Of a DNA stretch of 64,000 nt, positions 16,119 to 24,699 are shown one piece after another. Origin of the DNA: Thermocrinis sp. (GTDB lineage: Bacteria > Aquificota > Aquificia > Aquificales > Aquificaceae); NCBI RefSeq assembly GCF_036781485.1, contig NZ_DAIQAX010000001.1, forward strand, positions 164,793 through 228,792, given 5' to 3'. The notes under the pieces are model-generated. The model ran no database searches. It was not told where the DNA came from and was given only the letters and a program-made list of their open reading frames with translations. Position numbers and translations under genes: made by a program. Each line of letters starts with the position of its first letter. The stretch's first letter is position 1.

Positions 16119-16838
16119 TTATAAGCCAAACACTACAGGTTTGCCTTTTTCTACCTTCATTGGTGTTTTGTGCCTCAAAAGGTTCAAGGAAAATTCCAGG
16201 TTGTTGTATAAGGTTATAGAATAGTTGTCCCAGAATACGCAAGTGCCCGCAAGGCAGAAGTAACCTCCGCTTGTAGGAGCTATCTGTTCTGCGATCAGTA
16301 GGGTATAGTGGCCCATGTTGGACACGGCGCTATCTTCCGCTCTTACCACCACCTTTGTGTCTGGCATTAAAGGCTTTATGGAAGCGCTGCAGGCAAGCAT
16401 AATCTTTTCTACGTTTACTTCGTTTTTCTCATTTCTGTTATACCTTCTTATCTTTGAAGTAACCAAAAAGTATTTGTCTCCGTTGTGGTTGTTAACCTCG
16501 TCCGTTACTTCGTCTGGATTTAGCTCCATCCCAAACCTTCTGGCAAGGGTGTTGCAGGTGTCTGCGATGTGGTCCTCGTTCTTGTAATACCCTCCCAGTA
16601 TGACCTTCTTTCCCAACTCCCAGACCCAGTTTTCTACCTCTTGGGCTTCTCTTTCTGTAAAGGGAATTTCAGGGTAGTTAAATACTATGGTGTCATACTC
16701 TTTAAGCCTTTCCCAACTATCCACCTCTTCTATGATTATGCCATTCTTTTCTGCTTCCCTTTGAAGTATAGAAAAGTAGTAGTGGTCCGTGATGGTGAAT
16801 TCTTGGTGAGTAATGCTCCAAGCTACTTTAGTTTTCAT
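16119..16838 (-). CDS. Hypothetical protein, possibly glutamine-amidotransferase-like fold
   Basis: 239 residues, no signal peptide or membrane segment. I cannot name the family. The first half (strand-helix pattern; EVDSWERLKEYDTIVFNYPEIPFTE, VENWVWELGKKVILGGYY in pieces) resembles the nucleotide-like flavodoxin or ThuA/GATase1-type fold, where 'yDtIVFnyP' is followed by a helix and 'vILGGyY'. The Cys near residues 95, 149, 195 and 200 are not in a clear metal motif. It stands alone, minus strand, 24 bp before the isomerase gene and divergent from the sulfite-oxidase-like gene. Confidence 0.6.
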   Translation of the reverse strand: MKTKVAWSITHQEFTITDHYYFSILQREAEKNGIIIEEVDSWERLKEYDTIVFNYPEIPFTEREAQEVENWVWELGKKVILGGYYKNEDHIADTCNTLARRFGMELNPDEVTDEVNNHNGDKYFLVTSKIRRYNRNEKNEVNVEKIMLACSASIKPLMPDTKVVVRAEDSAVSNMGHYTLLIAEQIAPTSGGYFCLAGTCVFWDNYSITLYNNLEFSLNLLRHKTPMKVEKGKPVVFGL

Positions 16839-16873
16839 GGAAAAGTATTTTAAAACATTTATATTTAAGCCCT

Positions 16874-17467
16874 ATGAAAAGAAAGGTAGTTAGTCAGATA
16901 AATCTGCGAGAGGATAGATTGCCTCCTGGGCAAAAGTGGATCTCTGCGCCTATAGTTTATGACATTGTAGATGCTCTGCCAGATTGGGACCTTTCCGAGT
17001 ATAGGTTCAAGGTGTGGGGACAGGTGAGCAAACCTTTAGAGCTTTCTTACGATGAGCTTTTGAGTTTGCCTGCAGTAGAGCTTGTGGCAGACTTTCACTG
17101 CGTTACCCGGTGGAGTGTAAAGGATATAGTCTGGGAAGGTGTGCAAACAAAAACTATTCTGAGTATGGTAGAACCTACTCAAGAGGCTAAGTTTGTTTTG
17201 GTCCATTGCTTGGAGGGATATACCACCAACATACCAATAGAATACCTTTTTGAAGAAGACAGTATATTAGCCTACAAAATGTATGGCAAACCCATTCCAA
17301 AAAGGCACGGCTTCCCTTTAAGGCTTGTGGTTCCCAAGCTCTATGCTTGGAAGAGTGCTAAGTACGTTTGGGGGCTTGAGATTCTTAAAGAAGACGTGCC
17401 AGGCTTTTGGGAAAGAAGAGGCTACAATATGAGAGGAGACCCTTGGAGAGAGGAAAGGTATTGGTAA
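16874..17467 (+). CDS. Sulfite oxidase-like molybdopterin oxidoreductase
   Basis: 197 residues forming one molybdopterin-binding domain. DFHCVTRWSV places the Mo-coordinating Cys at C76; SYDELLSLP, VHCLEGYTTNIP and GFPLRLVVPKLYAWKSAKYVWGLE (in pieces) are family blocks. Such single-domain proteins (YuiH type) lack the dimer domain of true sulfite oxidase and the Tat signal of MsrP; the product is predicted to be cytoplasmic, with unknown substrate. The pterin-dehydratase-like relic at 5034 is not obviously linked. The stop overlaps the rluB start. Confidence 0.85.
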   Translation: MKRKVVSQINLREDRLPPGQKWISAPIVYDIVDALPDWDLSEYRFKVWGQVSKPLELSYDELLSLPAVELVADFHCVTRWSVKDIVWEGVQTKTILSMVEPTQEAKFVLVHCLEGYTTNIPIEYLFEEDSILAYKMYGKPIPKRHGFPLRLVVPKLYAWKSAKYVWGLEILKEDVPGFWERRGYNMRGDPWREERYW

Positions 17468-18186
17468 GATTGAATGCCTTTTTATCTATGTGTGGTATTG
17501 CGTCCAGAAGAAAGGCAGACCAGCTTATTCTTGAAGGTAGGGTAAAAGTCAATGGCATAACAGTTAGAGAGTTTGGTTGGAGAATAGATCCTCAAAAGGA
17601 TGTGGTAGAAGTAGACGGGAAGCCTGTAAAGCCTCAAAGGTATAGATACATAGCCCTTTACAAGCCTTGCTGTTATCTTACCGCTCTGGGCACATCAAAG
17701 GAAGGCAAAAGGACTATTCAAGAGCTCATAAAGGATATTCCAGAAAGGCTCTATCCTGCAGGAAGGCTTGACTACAACGCAGAAGGCCTTTTGATCCTTA
17801 CCAACGATGGACAGCTAGCAAACAGGATAATGCACCCGCGCTACAAACTTCCGAAAACCTATCAAGTTTTGGTAAAGGGAAAGGTAAGTGCAGAAACCTT
17901 AGAATCTATGAAAAGGGGAGCAGAGCTGGAGGACGGTTTTGCAAAACCAGTTAGCGCTCGCATACTCAGATACGAGAAGGATAACACCCTTTTGGAAGTC
18001 GTCTTTACAGAAGGAAGAAAGCATATCGTAAAGAGATTTACCGCCCACTTTGGACACAAAGTTTTGAAACTCAGAAGGACCGCCATAGGACCGATAAAGC
18101 TTGGAAAGTTAAGCCCAGGAAAGTGGAGGGACCTTTCAAAAGAGGAAGTAATGGCTCTCAAAAAAGCTGTTAAAATGCTAAACTGA
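17461..18186 (+). CDS. 23S rRNA pseudouridine synthase (RluB family)
   Basis: 241 residues. An S4 RNA-binding domain (RLNAFLSMCGIASRRKADQLI, about 3-23) precedes the RsuA/RluB catalytic domain with AGRLDYNAEGLLILTNDG, where the Asp is the nucleophile, and EGRKHIVKRF. It isomerizes a uridine in rRNA; RluB modifies helix 89 region of 23S rRNA in E. coli. I choose TTG 17461, which overlaps the previous stop and has AGGAAAGG three bases upstream, over the longer TTG at 17407. The trx gene follows with a one-base overlap. Confidence 0.88.
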   Translation: MVRLNAFLSMCGIASRRKADQLILEGRVKVNGITVREFGWRIDPQKDVVEVDGKPVKPQRYRYIALYKPCCYLTALGTSKEGKRTIQELIKDIPERLYPAGRLDYNAEGLLILTNDGQLANRIMHPRYKLPKTYQVLVKGKVSAETLESMKRGAELEDGFAKPVSARILRYEKDNTLLEVVFTEGRKHIVKRFTAHFGHKVLKLRRTAIGPIKLGKLSPGKWRDLSKEEVMALKKAVKMLN

Positions 18187-18560
18187 TGGAAAGCGTGCTG
18201 AAGTTTTTATTTTTTGTGGTGGCTTTTGTGGTTTTCCTAAGGCTTGGTCTAAAGCTTTACGTGTTAAAAAAGGCAAAGACTAAGGAAGGTATGATGGTAG
18301 AAAGCCTTAGCGATGGCGTGCTTTACTTTTACTCTCAGAGGTGTGGAGCATGCAAAGCTATGGAACCTCATATAGAGGCCCTTGCTAAAGAGCTGGAGGT
18401 CAAAAAGCTTGATGTCTTCTCAGAAGAAGGGCAAAACCAAGCAAAGAAATTTGGAGTGATGGCCACACCTACCACTGTGCTTGTAAAGAACGGTAAAGTG
18501 CATAAGGTTTTTGTAGGCATAGTTAGCGCAGACAAAATCCTCAAAGAATTTAAGCTCTGA
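18186..18560 (+). CDS. Membrane-anchored thioredoxin-like protein
   Basis: 124 residues. One N-terminal membrane helix (about 4-24) anchors a thioredoxin domain with active site CGAC at 53-56 and the cis-Pro loop ATPTT near residue 98. The basic residues after the helix (KLYVLKKAKTK) suggest an N-out or cytoplasmic-facing topology that I cannot settle. It likely acts as a thiol-disulfide reductase. Start ATG overlaps the rluB stop; the end overlaps the convergent rel gene by 11 bp. Confidence 0.85.
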   Translation: MESVLKFLFFVVAFVVFLRLGLKLYVLKKAKTKEGMMVESLSDGVLYFYSQRCGACKAMEPHIEALAKELEVKKLDVFSEEGQNQAKKFGVMATPTTVLVKNGKVHKVFVGIVSADKILKEFKL

Positions 18561-20655
18561 TAATCCTACTTACCTTCTCTACCCCTTCCAACTCCTTTAG
18601 CGCTCCGATTACTTTGTTTAGATGCTCCAAACTGTTTAGCTCTACTACAAACTCCATCACCGCTTCGCCTGTTTGTAGGCTTTTAGTAACAGACTGAAGG
18701 ATGTTTGCGTTTAGCCTTGCCAAAGTGGTAGCCACCTCTCCAAGAATGCCCACTCTGTCTTTTACCCACAGACGAAGTGGTACGCTGTATTTTTCTTTAG
18801 TGCTCGTCCAATTTACCTTTACCACCCTCTCTGGAAAGTGATTTTTGATGTGCTGCAGGTTTGGACAGTTGGCTAAGTGGATTATCAAACCCTTACCCTT
18901 TGAAACAACACCCAAGATTTCATCACCAGGTAGTGGATTACAGCACTTTGCTATTTGATACATGACCCTCTCTATTCCCTCTAATTGGACCTGTGTGCCA
19001 CCGACTTTTTCTAACCTCTCCTTAGGTTCGGTCCTTCTCAAACCAAGTATTTGGTAAATTCTCTCCTTACTCAACTTACCACTTCCGATCATCAGATATA
19101 CTTCTTCGTCTTTTTGTATGTCTTCGGCGTTTTTTATCTGGTTTAGCAAAACCTGCTTATCTATGTTTAACTTTTTGGATAAAAGGTCCAAAGTCTGTTT
19201 TCCATCTTCTATCCACTTTTCCTTTTCTAACTCCTTAAGGTAAGCCTTTATTCTGCTTTTTGCCTTTGACGTGATTACGAACTTTAGCCATTCTGGGTTT
19301 GGTTTTTTTGTGGGGCTGGTGATTATTTCCACCTGGTCTCCGTTTTGAAGCTTGTAGTCCAAAGGTACGATCCTTCCGTTTACCTTTGCCCCTGCACAGT
19401 GATTTCCTACGTCCGTGTGGATGTGATAGGCAAAATCCACCGGAGTGGCACCCTTTGGGAGTACTACAAGGTCTCCCTTAGGAGTGAATACGAAAACTTC
19501 TTCCGAAAAGAGCTCTAACTTTATGTTTTCTAAAACTTCCTGCGGGTTTTTGCTACCCTTTAGGTTCTCCACCAAACCTTTTAGCCAACTATAAACCGTA
19601 TTGTCCTTTGGGTTGATAGCTTCTTTGTAAGCCCAGTGGGCTGCAACACCCTTTTCGGCTCTTTCGTGCATCTCCCAAGTTCTTATTTGCACTTCTACAA
19701 CCTTCCCCTTTGGACCAAAGACCGCCGTATGCAAAGATTGATAAAGATTTGGTTTTGGCAAGGATATGTAATCGTCAAACTTTCCTGGAATGGGTGTAAA
19801 GATGTTGTGAATTATACCAAGCACCAAATAGCACTCCTCCACTGTATTGACGATAACACGAACGCCCAGGATATCATGCACGTCCTCTAACTTTATACCC
19901 TTTTTCAAGGTTTTTTGCCATATGCCATACAAATGCTTTGGTCTGTAGGTTATCTCCGCCTCAACGTTGTATTTTTTAAGAGCTTCCTTTAGCTTTGGGA
20001 TGAAAGATCTTTTCAGATACTCTTCAAGTTTGCTTTTGTTTTCTTTCACAAACTCCTTGACCTTTTCATACTCCTTTGGATAGAGAAAACTAAAGCACAG
20101 GTCTTCAAGCTCTGTCTTTATACGCCAAATACCCAACCTGTTTGCCAAAGGTACGTATATTTCCATGGTTTCCTTTGCTATCCTTATCTGCTTTTCCTTT
20201 GGAAGGTGTTGAAGAGTTCTCATGTTGTGCAATCTGTCCGCAAGCTTTACCAACAAAACCCTTATGTCTTTTGCCGTTGCCAGAAGTAATTTCCTGTAAT
20301 TTTCCACCCTTTCCGAGCTTACGTCCTTAAACTTGTACTTTCCTATTTTTGTCACACCATCCACTATGTTTGCCACTGTTTCCCCAAAGAGCTTTTTTAT
20401 CTCTTCGTACGAAGTTTGCGTGTCTTCTAAAACATCATGGAGCAAGGCGGATATTATTGATTCTTTTCCTAAACCCATCTCTGCCACTATGATTGCCGCT
20501 TCCAGTGGATGGATCACGTAAGGCTCTCCAGAAGCCCTGTTCTGTCCCGCGTGCCTCTCTTCCAAAAATTCTATAGCCTTCAGAACCTCATCCCTGTCCT
20601 TTTCCTCTACCAAACTCAAGAGTTTTTCTACTTTTTTGGACAGAAGAGCCTGCAT
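18550..20655 (-). CDS. Bifunctional (p)ppGpp synthetase/hydrolase (RelA/SpoT)
   Basis: 701 residues, usual for Rel. The N-terminal HD hydrolase has H49 and H73-D74 (LLHDVLEDT). The synthetase domain includes RPKHLYGIWQKTL and the G-loop region PNLYQSLHTAVFGP. A TGS domain (VFTPKGDLVVLPKGATPVDFAY in pieces) and a C-terminal ACT domain (LRLWVKDRVGILGEVATTLA) follow. It makes and degrades the stringent-response alarmone. Both catalytic halves appear intact, as expected for a sole Rel protein. It is followed on the same strand upstream by hslV (18 bp gap). Confidence 0.95.
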   Translation of the reverse strand: MQALLSKKVEKLLSLVEEKDRDEVLKAIEFLEERHAGQNRASGEPYVIHPLEAAIIVAEMGLGKESIISALLHDVLEDTQTSYEEIKKLFGETVANIVDGVTKIGKYKFKDVSSERVENYRKLLLATAKDIRVLLVKLADRLHNMRTLQHLPKEKQIRIAKETMEIYVPLANRLGIWRIKTELEDLCFSFLYPKEYEKVKEFVKENKSKLEEYLKRSFIPKLKEALKKYNVEAEITYRPKHLYGIWQKTLKKGIKLEDVHDILGVRVIVNTVEECYLVLGIIHNIFTPIPGKFDDYISLPKPNLYQSLHTAVFGPKGKVVEVQIRTWEMHERAEKGVAAHWAYKEAINPKDNTVYSWLKGLVENLKGSKNPQEVLENIKLELFSEEVFVFTPKGDLVVLPKGATPVDFAYHIHTDVGNHCAGAKVNGRIVPLDYKLQNGDQVEIITSPTKKPNPEWLKFVITSKAKSRIKAYLKELEKEKWIEDGKQTLDLLSKKLNIDKQVLLNQIKNAEDIQKDEEVYLMIGSGKLSKERIYQILGLRRTEPKERLEKVGGTQVQLEGIERVMYQIAKCCNPLPGDEILGVVSKGKGLIIHLANCPNLQHIKNHFPERVVKVNWTSTKEKYSVPLRLWVKDRVGILGEVATTLARLNANILQSVTKSLQTGEAVMEFVVELNSLEHLNKVIGALKELEGVEKVSRIIRA

Positions 20656-20673
20656 AGTTGAAAATTTAAGCTT

Positions 20674-21195
20674 TTAGGGTAGCTTTTCCAAAAAGAAGGT
20701 TTGATTGGTGTATATGCATATTTTGGAGGCTATCAGGAGAGACTCTTTCACTATCTCCTCTGCAGAAAGGTTGGTGTGCTTGTAGAGTGCCAAAGCACAA
20801 GCCCGAGCGTAATCTCCGCCGGAGCCTATGGCTATAACTGGCTCATCCGGTTCTATCACGTCCCCAGTTCCAGAAACCACAAAGATATTGTTTAGGTCTG
20901 CTGCCAAGAGCACCGCATCCAACCTTCTCAAAGCCCTATCCATCCTCCACTCCTTACCAAGTTCCACACAAGCCCTGAGCAAGTTACCCCTAAATTCCTC
21001 CAACTTATTCTCCAGCCTTTCCATCAAAGCAAGCCCGTCAGCCGCGGCTCCTGCAAAACCTACTATAACTTTGTTGTTGTATATCTTTCTAACCTTTCTC
21101 GCACCGTGCTTTAGCACAGAGGATCCCAAAGTTACCTGTCCATCCGAGCCCATAACGGTGTTGCCGTCTTTTCTGACTGCCAAAACTGTAGTCAT
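20674..21195 (-). CDS. hslV: ATP-dependent protease subunit HslV (ClpQ)
   Basis: 173 residues. After Met removal the protein begins TTVLAVRKDG, giving the N-terminal Thr nucleophile; MGSDGQVTLG and GFAGAAADGLAL are standard HslV blocks. HslV is the proteasome-like peptidase ring activated by the HslU unfoldase. hslU is not next to it here, which differs from the usual hslVU order. It is divergent from rpmF by 62 bp. Confidence 0.95.
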   Translation of the reverse strand: MTTVLAVRKDGNTVMGSDGQVTLGSSVLKHGARKVRKIYNNKVIVGFAGAAADGLALMERLENKLEEFRGNLLRACVELGKEWRMDRALRRLDAVLLAADLNNIFVVSGTGDVIEPDEPVIAIGSGGDYARACALALYKHTNLSAEEIVKESLLIASKICIYTNQTFFLEKLP

Positions 21196-21223
21196 AAATT
21201 CAAAGTATAAAACGGTTTTTGGA

Positions 21224-21250
21224 TATAATAACTTATAACATTTAAGGAGG
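21224..21250 (+). promoter_or_regulatory. -10 box and ribosome site of the rpmF operon
   Basis: A perfect TATAAT stands at 21224-21229, followed by a strong AAGGAGGT at 21243-21250, 7 bp before the start codon. A clear -35 box at 17 bp is missing; TTCAAA at 21199-21204 would need a 19 bp spacer. Confidence 0.45.
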
Positions 21251-21257
21251 TTTTTCC

Positions 21258-21443
21258 ATGGCGGTTCCTAAGAGAAGGACTTCCAACTGGAGAAGGGATC
21301 AAAGAAGGGCCCAAAATTTCTTTTCTAAGGTCAAGCCCAGAGCTTTGGCAGAGTGTCCAAACTGTGGAGAGTTAATTATGCCCCACAGAGTCTGTCCTTA
21401 CTGCGGTTATTACAAAGGAAGGGAAGTTATAAGCATGCAATGA
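21258..21443 (+). CDS. rpmF: Ribosomal protein L32
   Basis: 61 residues. The N-terminus AVPKRRTSNWRRDQRRAQ is diagnostic, and four cysteines (C33, C36, C46, C49) form the zinc ribbon, so this is the zinc-binding form of L32. It starts the conserved rpmF-plsX-fabH cluster that ties translation to fatty acid synthesis. A strong Shine-Dalgarno sequence precedes it. The stop overlaps the plsX start. Confidence 0.97.
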   Translation: MAVPKRRTSNWRRDQRRAQNFFSKVKPRALAECPNCGELIMPHRVCPYCGYYKGREVISMQ

Positions 21444-22456
21444 ACAAAATCAGAATAGCAGTGGATTGTATGGGAGGGGATTATGCCCCCGAGGAAATAG
21501 TCAAAGGTTGTATTCTAGCTTATAAAGAGTTTGGCATAGAAAGTTATCTGGTAGGGGATAGGGATGCTATACTTCGTATACTTAAAAGGGAGGGAGTTAA
21601 AGAAAACGGTCTAAAAGTGGTGCATGCAGAGGATAAGGTTGAGATGAACGAGCCTGCTTCTGTGGTTTTGAAAAAAAAGAACTCTTCTCTTTACGTTGCA
21701 GGAATGCTCGTAAGAAGGGGGGAAGCAGACGGCTTGGTCTCTGCTGGAAATACGGGGGCAGTGCTAACGGTTGGGAAGTTTGTGGTAGGCGCTGAGGAAG
21801 AAGTAGAAAGACCCACCATAGGAGTAGTTTTACCCAACCCTGAGGGTAAAACTGTCCTTCTGGATGTGGGGGCAAACGTGGATTGTAAACCAAAACACCT
21901 TCTTCAGTTTGCCGTAATAGGACACACTTACGCAGAGGAAATACTGGGTATAAAAAATCCGAGGGTTGGACTGTTGAGCATAGGGGAAGAGGAGGGTAAA
22001 GGAAACGAGCTTGTAAAAGAAACCTATCCATTGCTAAAGGCTTCAAAGCTCAATTTTCTGGGTAACGCAGAGGGCAGGGATATATACGCTGGGACCTTTG
22101 ATGTGATTGTGTGCGACGGTTTTGTGGGGAACGTAATACTCAAGGCGAGTGAAAGTTTAGGTTTTGCAGTTCTGCAAATGATAAAGGAAGAGGTCAAAAA
22201 GAGCCTTCTGGCAAGAATAGGCGCCCTTCTGATGAAGCCTGCACTGAACAACTTCAAAAAAAAGGCGGATTTTGCAGAATACGGGGGCATACCCCTTCTC
22301 GGTGCCAAAAAGCCCGTAATAATAACCCATGGTAGGGCAAACGCAAAGGCTATAAAAAATGCCATAAAGGTGGCCAACGAATTCCTAGTTCATCACCTTA
22401 ACGAAAAACTAAGGGAAAACCTGGTAAAACTGATACCAGAAGAGGTTAAGGTCTAA
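21440..22456 (+). CDS. plsX: Phosphate acyltransferase PlsX
   Basis: 338 residues from ATG 21440, which overlaps the rpmF stop; the longer GTG start at 21353 would lie within rpmF and is rejected. RIAVDCMGGDYAPEEIVKG opens the protein, and SAGNTGAVL, LDVGANVDCKP and FVGNVILKASE are further PlsX blocks. It makes acyl-phosphate from acyl-ACP for membrane phospholipid synthesis with PlsY. The stop shares one base with the fabH start. Confidence 0.97.
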   Translation: MNKIRIAVDCMGGDYAPEEIVKGCILAYKEFGIESYLVGDRDAILRILKREGVKENGLKVVHAEDKVEMNEPASVVLKKKNSSLYVAGMLVRRGEADGLVSAGNTGAVLTVGKFVVGAEEEVERPTIGVVLPNPEGKTVLLDVGANVDCKPKHLLQFAVIGHTYAEEILGIKNPRVGLLSIGEEEGKGNELVKETYPLLKASKLNFLGNAEGRDIYAGTFDVIVCDGFVGNVILKASESLGFAVLQMIKEEVKKSLLARIGALLMKPALNNFKKKADFAEYGGIPLLGAKKPVIITHGRANAKAIKNAIKVANEFLVHHLNEKLRENLVKLIPEEVKV

Positions 22457-23382
22457 TGGGTATAACGCTTCAGGGTTTTGGCTTTTATGTTCCGCCAGAT
22501 GTGCTAAGCAACTTCGACTTAGAGAAAATGGTTGATACTTCCGACGAGTGGATAACCAGCAGAACAGGTATAAAAGAAAGAAGAATAGCCAAAAACGAGA
22601 CCCTTCTTGACATGGCCGAAAAAGCCAGTAGAATGGCTTTAGAAGATGCAAAAGTAGAGCCTGAGGATGTAGATGCCATAGTGTTTGCAACCATAACACC
22701 ACACTTTACCTTCCCAGCTTCTGCCTGTCTATTACAAAATAGGCTTGGATGTAAGAATAGCTTTGCCTTTGATATTTCCGCAGCTTGCAGTGGTTTTCTG
22801 TATGGATTGGAGGTTGCCAAAGGTCTGATAATGGGAGGAAGTGCTAAGAAGGTTCTGTTGGTTGGTGCTGAAAAACTTTCAGAAATCATCAATTGGCAAG
22901 ACAGGAGCACGTGTGTTCTCTTTGGTGATGGCGCAGGTGCGGTGCTTATTTCGTCGGAAGGGGAAGGGGAAATTTTAGCTTCCCTAATGAGGTCAGACGG
23001 AGAAGTATGGGATATACTTTACGCAGAAAAGTGCGGATACATAAGCATGAAAGGTAGAGAATTGTTTAAGCTGGCGGTTAGAAGCATGGAAGAAGTTTGT
23101 AGGCAAGTTGTGTCTATGGCAGGTCTTAGAGTGGAAGAGGTAGACTTGGTAATACCCCATCAGGCAAACATAAGAATAATGGAGGCTTTGGCGGAAAAGC
23201 TTGGCATTCCCATGCAAAAAGTTTATTCAAACATCCACAAATACGGTAATACCAGCGCCGCTTCCATTCCTATAGCTATGGCAGAAGCCTATCGGGAGGG
23301 TAAGCTTAAAAGGGGTGACAAGGTTTTGATGACAGCTATGGGTGGTGGTTTGACTTGGGGTGCTACACTGATAAAGTTTTGA
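22456..23382 (+). CDS. fabH: 3-oxoacyl-ACP synthase III
   Basis: 308 residues. The catalytic triad of FabH is visible: C111 (ISAACSGFL), H235 (IPHQANIRIME) and N265 (YGNTSAAS). FabH condenses acetyl-CoA with malonyl-ACP to start fatty acid chains. The ATG uses the last base of the plsX stop, and the stop TGA overlaps the murF ATG, so rpmF-plsX-fabH-murF are tightly coupled. Slightly short of the usual 315-330 residues but complete. Confidence 0.97.
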   Translation: MGITLQGFGFYVPPDVLSNFDLEKMVDTSDEWITSRTGIKERRIAKNETLLDMAEKASRMALEDAKVEPEDVDAIVFATITPHFTFPASACLLQNRLGCKNSFAFDISAACSGFLYGLEVAKGLIMGGSAKKVLLVGAEKLSEIINWQDRSTCVLFGDGAGAVLISSEGEGEILASLMRSDGEVWDILYAEKCGYISMKGRELFKLAVRSMEEVCRQVVSMAGLRVEEVDLVIPHQANIRIMEALAEKLGIPMQKVYSNIHKYGNTSAASIPIAMAEAYREGKLKRGDKVLMTAMGGGLTWGATLIKF

Positions 23383-24689
23383 TGATAAAAGAGTTAGAAG
23401 GTAGGCTAATAGGCGCCTACAGGCACGTCAAACGTGTGGTTATAGACAGTAGGCAGGTCCAAGAGGGAGATCTTTTCGTAGCCCTAAAAGGTTCAAGACA
23501 CGATGGACATGATTTTGTAGACGAAGCCTTTTCGAGAGGGGCTTATGGAGTCTTGGTGGAGAAAGAGGTAAAGGTGCCGGAAGGAAGGTTTGCCTTTGTA
23601 GTGAAAGATACTCTGTCTGCCCTAAGGATGCTGGCACTCAGAAAAAGAAAGACTTTTAGTGGAAAGGTTATAGCAGTAGCTGGTTCTGCGGGAAAGACCA
23701 CCACAAAGGAGATGATATCCTTCTTGCTTTCAAAATTGGGGAAAGTTTGTAAAACACCAAAGAATCTAAACTCTCAGATAGGTGTCCCTCTGTCTGTGGT
23801 AAACTTTGACGAGGACTGTCAGTTTTGGGTGGTGGAGTTAGGAGCAAGCCAAAAAGGAGATGTGGCAAAGCTTGTTGATTTAGTAAAACCTCATGTAAGA
23901 GTAATCACCGCCATAGGGGAGGAGCACTTGGAGACCTTTGGTTGCTTGGACGACGTGATTATGGGAAACGGTGAGGTCTTTAAAGATATGGATCAGAACC
24001 ATTTTGGCATCTGCCCTCATTATGTATCCCACTGTTATGAAATCCCAAACAAAATAACCTTTGGGGAAGGTTCCGATTTTTTTGCCGAAAACGTGTGCAT
24101 AAACAAAGAAGGAGTTTTTTTTAGAGTAAGGGGGGAAGAGGTGTTTATTCCAATTCCAAGCTTAGCCGTAGTGGAGAATGCCCTTTGTAGCTTTGCAGTG
24201 CTCGAAAGCATTGGTCTTAATTGGAAAAGCTTTAAAGACTATCTTAAGAACTTCCACCCTGTAGAAGGCAGGTTCAAGACTTATCAGCTTGGTAAATGGT
24301 TTGTGATAGACGACTCTTACAACGCAAACCCACTGTCGGTTAAAAAGGCCTTACAGACCCTTTCAAAGTTTGAAGGTTTTAAAGTGGCAATCTTAGGGGA
24401 TATGCTGGAGTTAGGAGAGGATTCTCAAAAGTATCACAGAGAGGTGGGAAAGTTATGTCACCAGCTTGGTATAGATTTTTGTCTCTTTTATGGGGAGCAT
24501 ATGAGATTTGCCTGGGAGGAGTGCATTAGTATGGGTTGCAAGGCTCAGTATTTCTCGGATATATTTTCATTGGTGGAGTCTTTAGAAGGATTTTTGTATG
24601 TAGAGGCTATAGTTCTTTTAAAGGGTTCAAGGGGGATGCGTCTCGAGAGAGTTTTGGAAGCCTTGGAGAATAAGAAATTTAGAATATAA
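23382..24689 (+). CDS. murF: UDP-MurNAc-tripeptide-D-Ala-D-Ala ligase
   Basis: 435 residues from ATG 23382, overlapping the fabH stop; the TTG at 23355 lies in fabH. The P-loop GSAGKTTTKEM is at 101-111, with ELGASQKGD and the ATP-binding DDSYNANPLSVKKAL further on. MurF completes the UDP-MurNAc-pentapeptide precursor of peptidoglycan in the cytoplasm. The N-terminal substrate domain is short, with VIDSRQVQEGDLFVAL visible. The next gene begins 10 bp later. Confidence 0.95.
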   Translation: MIKELEGRLIGAYRHVKRVVIDSRQVQEGDLFVALKGSRHDGHDFVDEAFSRGAYGVLVEKEVKVPEGRFAFVVKDTLSALRMLALRKRKTFSGKVIAVAGSAGKTTTKEMISFLLSKLGKVCKTPKNLNSQIGVPLSVVNFDEDCQFWVVELGASQKGDVAKLVDLVKPHVRVITAIGEEHLETFGCLDDVIMGNGEVFKDMDQNHFGICPHYVSHCYEIPNKITFGEGSDFFAENVCINKEGVFFRVRGEEVFIPIPSLAVVENALCSFAVLESIGLNWKSFKDYLKNFHPVEGRFKTYQLGKWFVIDDSYNANPLSVKKALQTLSKFEGFKVAILGDMLELGEDSQKYHREVGKLCHQLGIDFCLFYGEHMRFAWEECISMGCKAQYFSDIFSLVESLEGFLYVEAIVLLKGSRGMRLERVLEALENKKFRI

Positions 24690-24699
24690 TAATATTACT

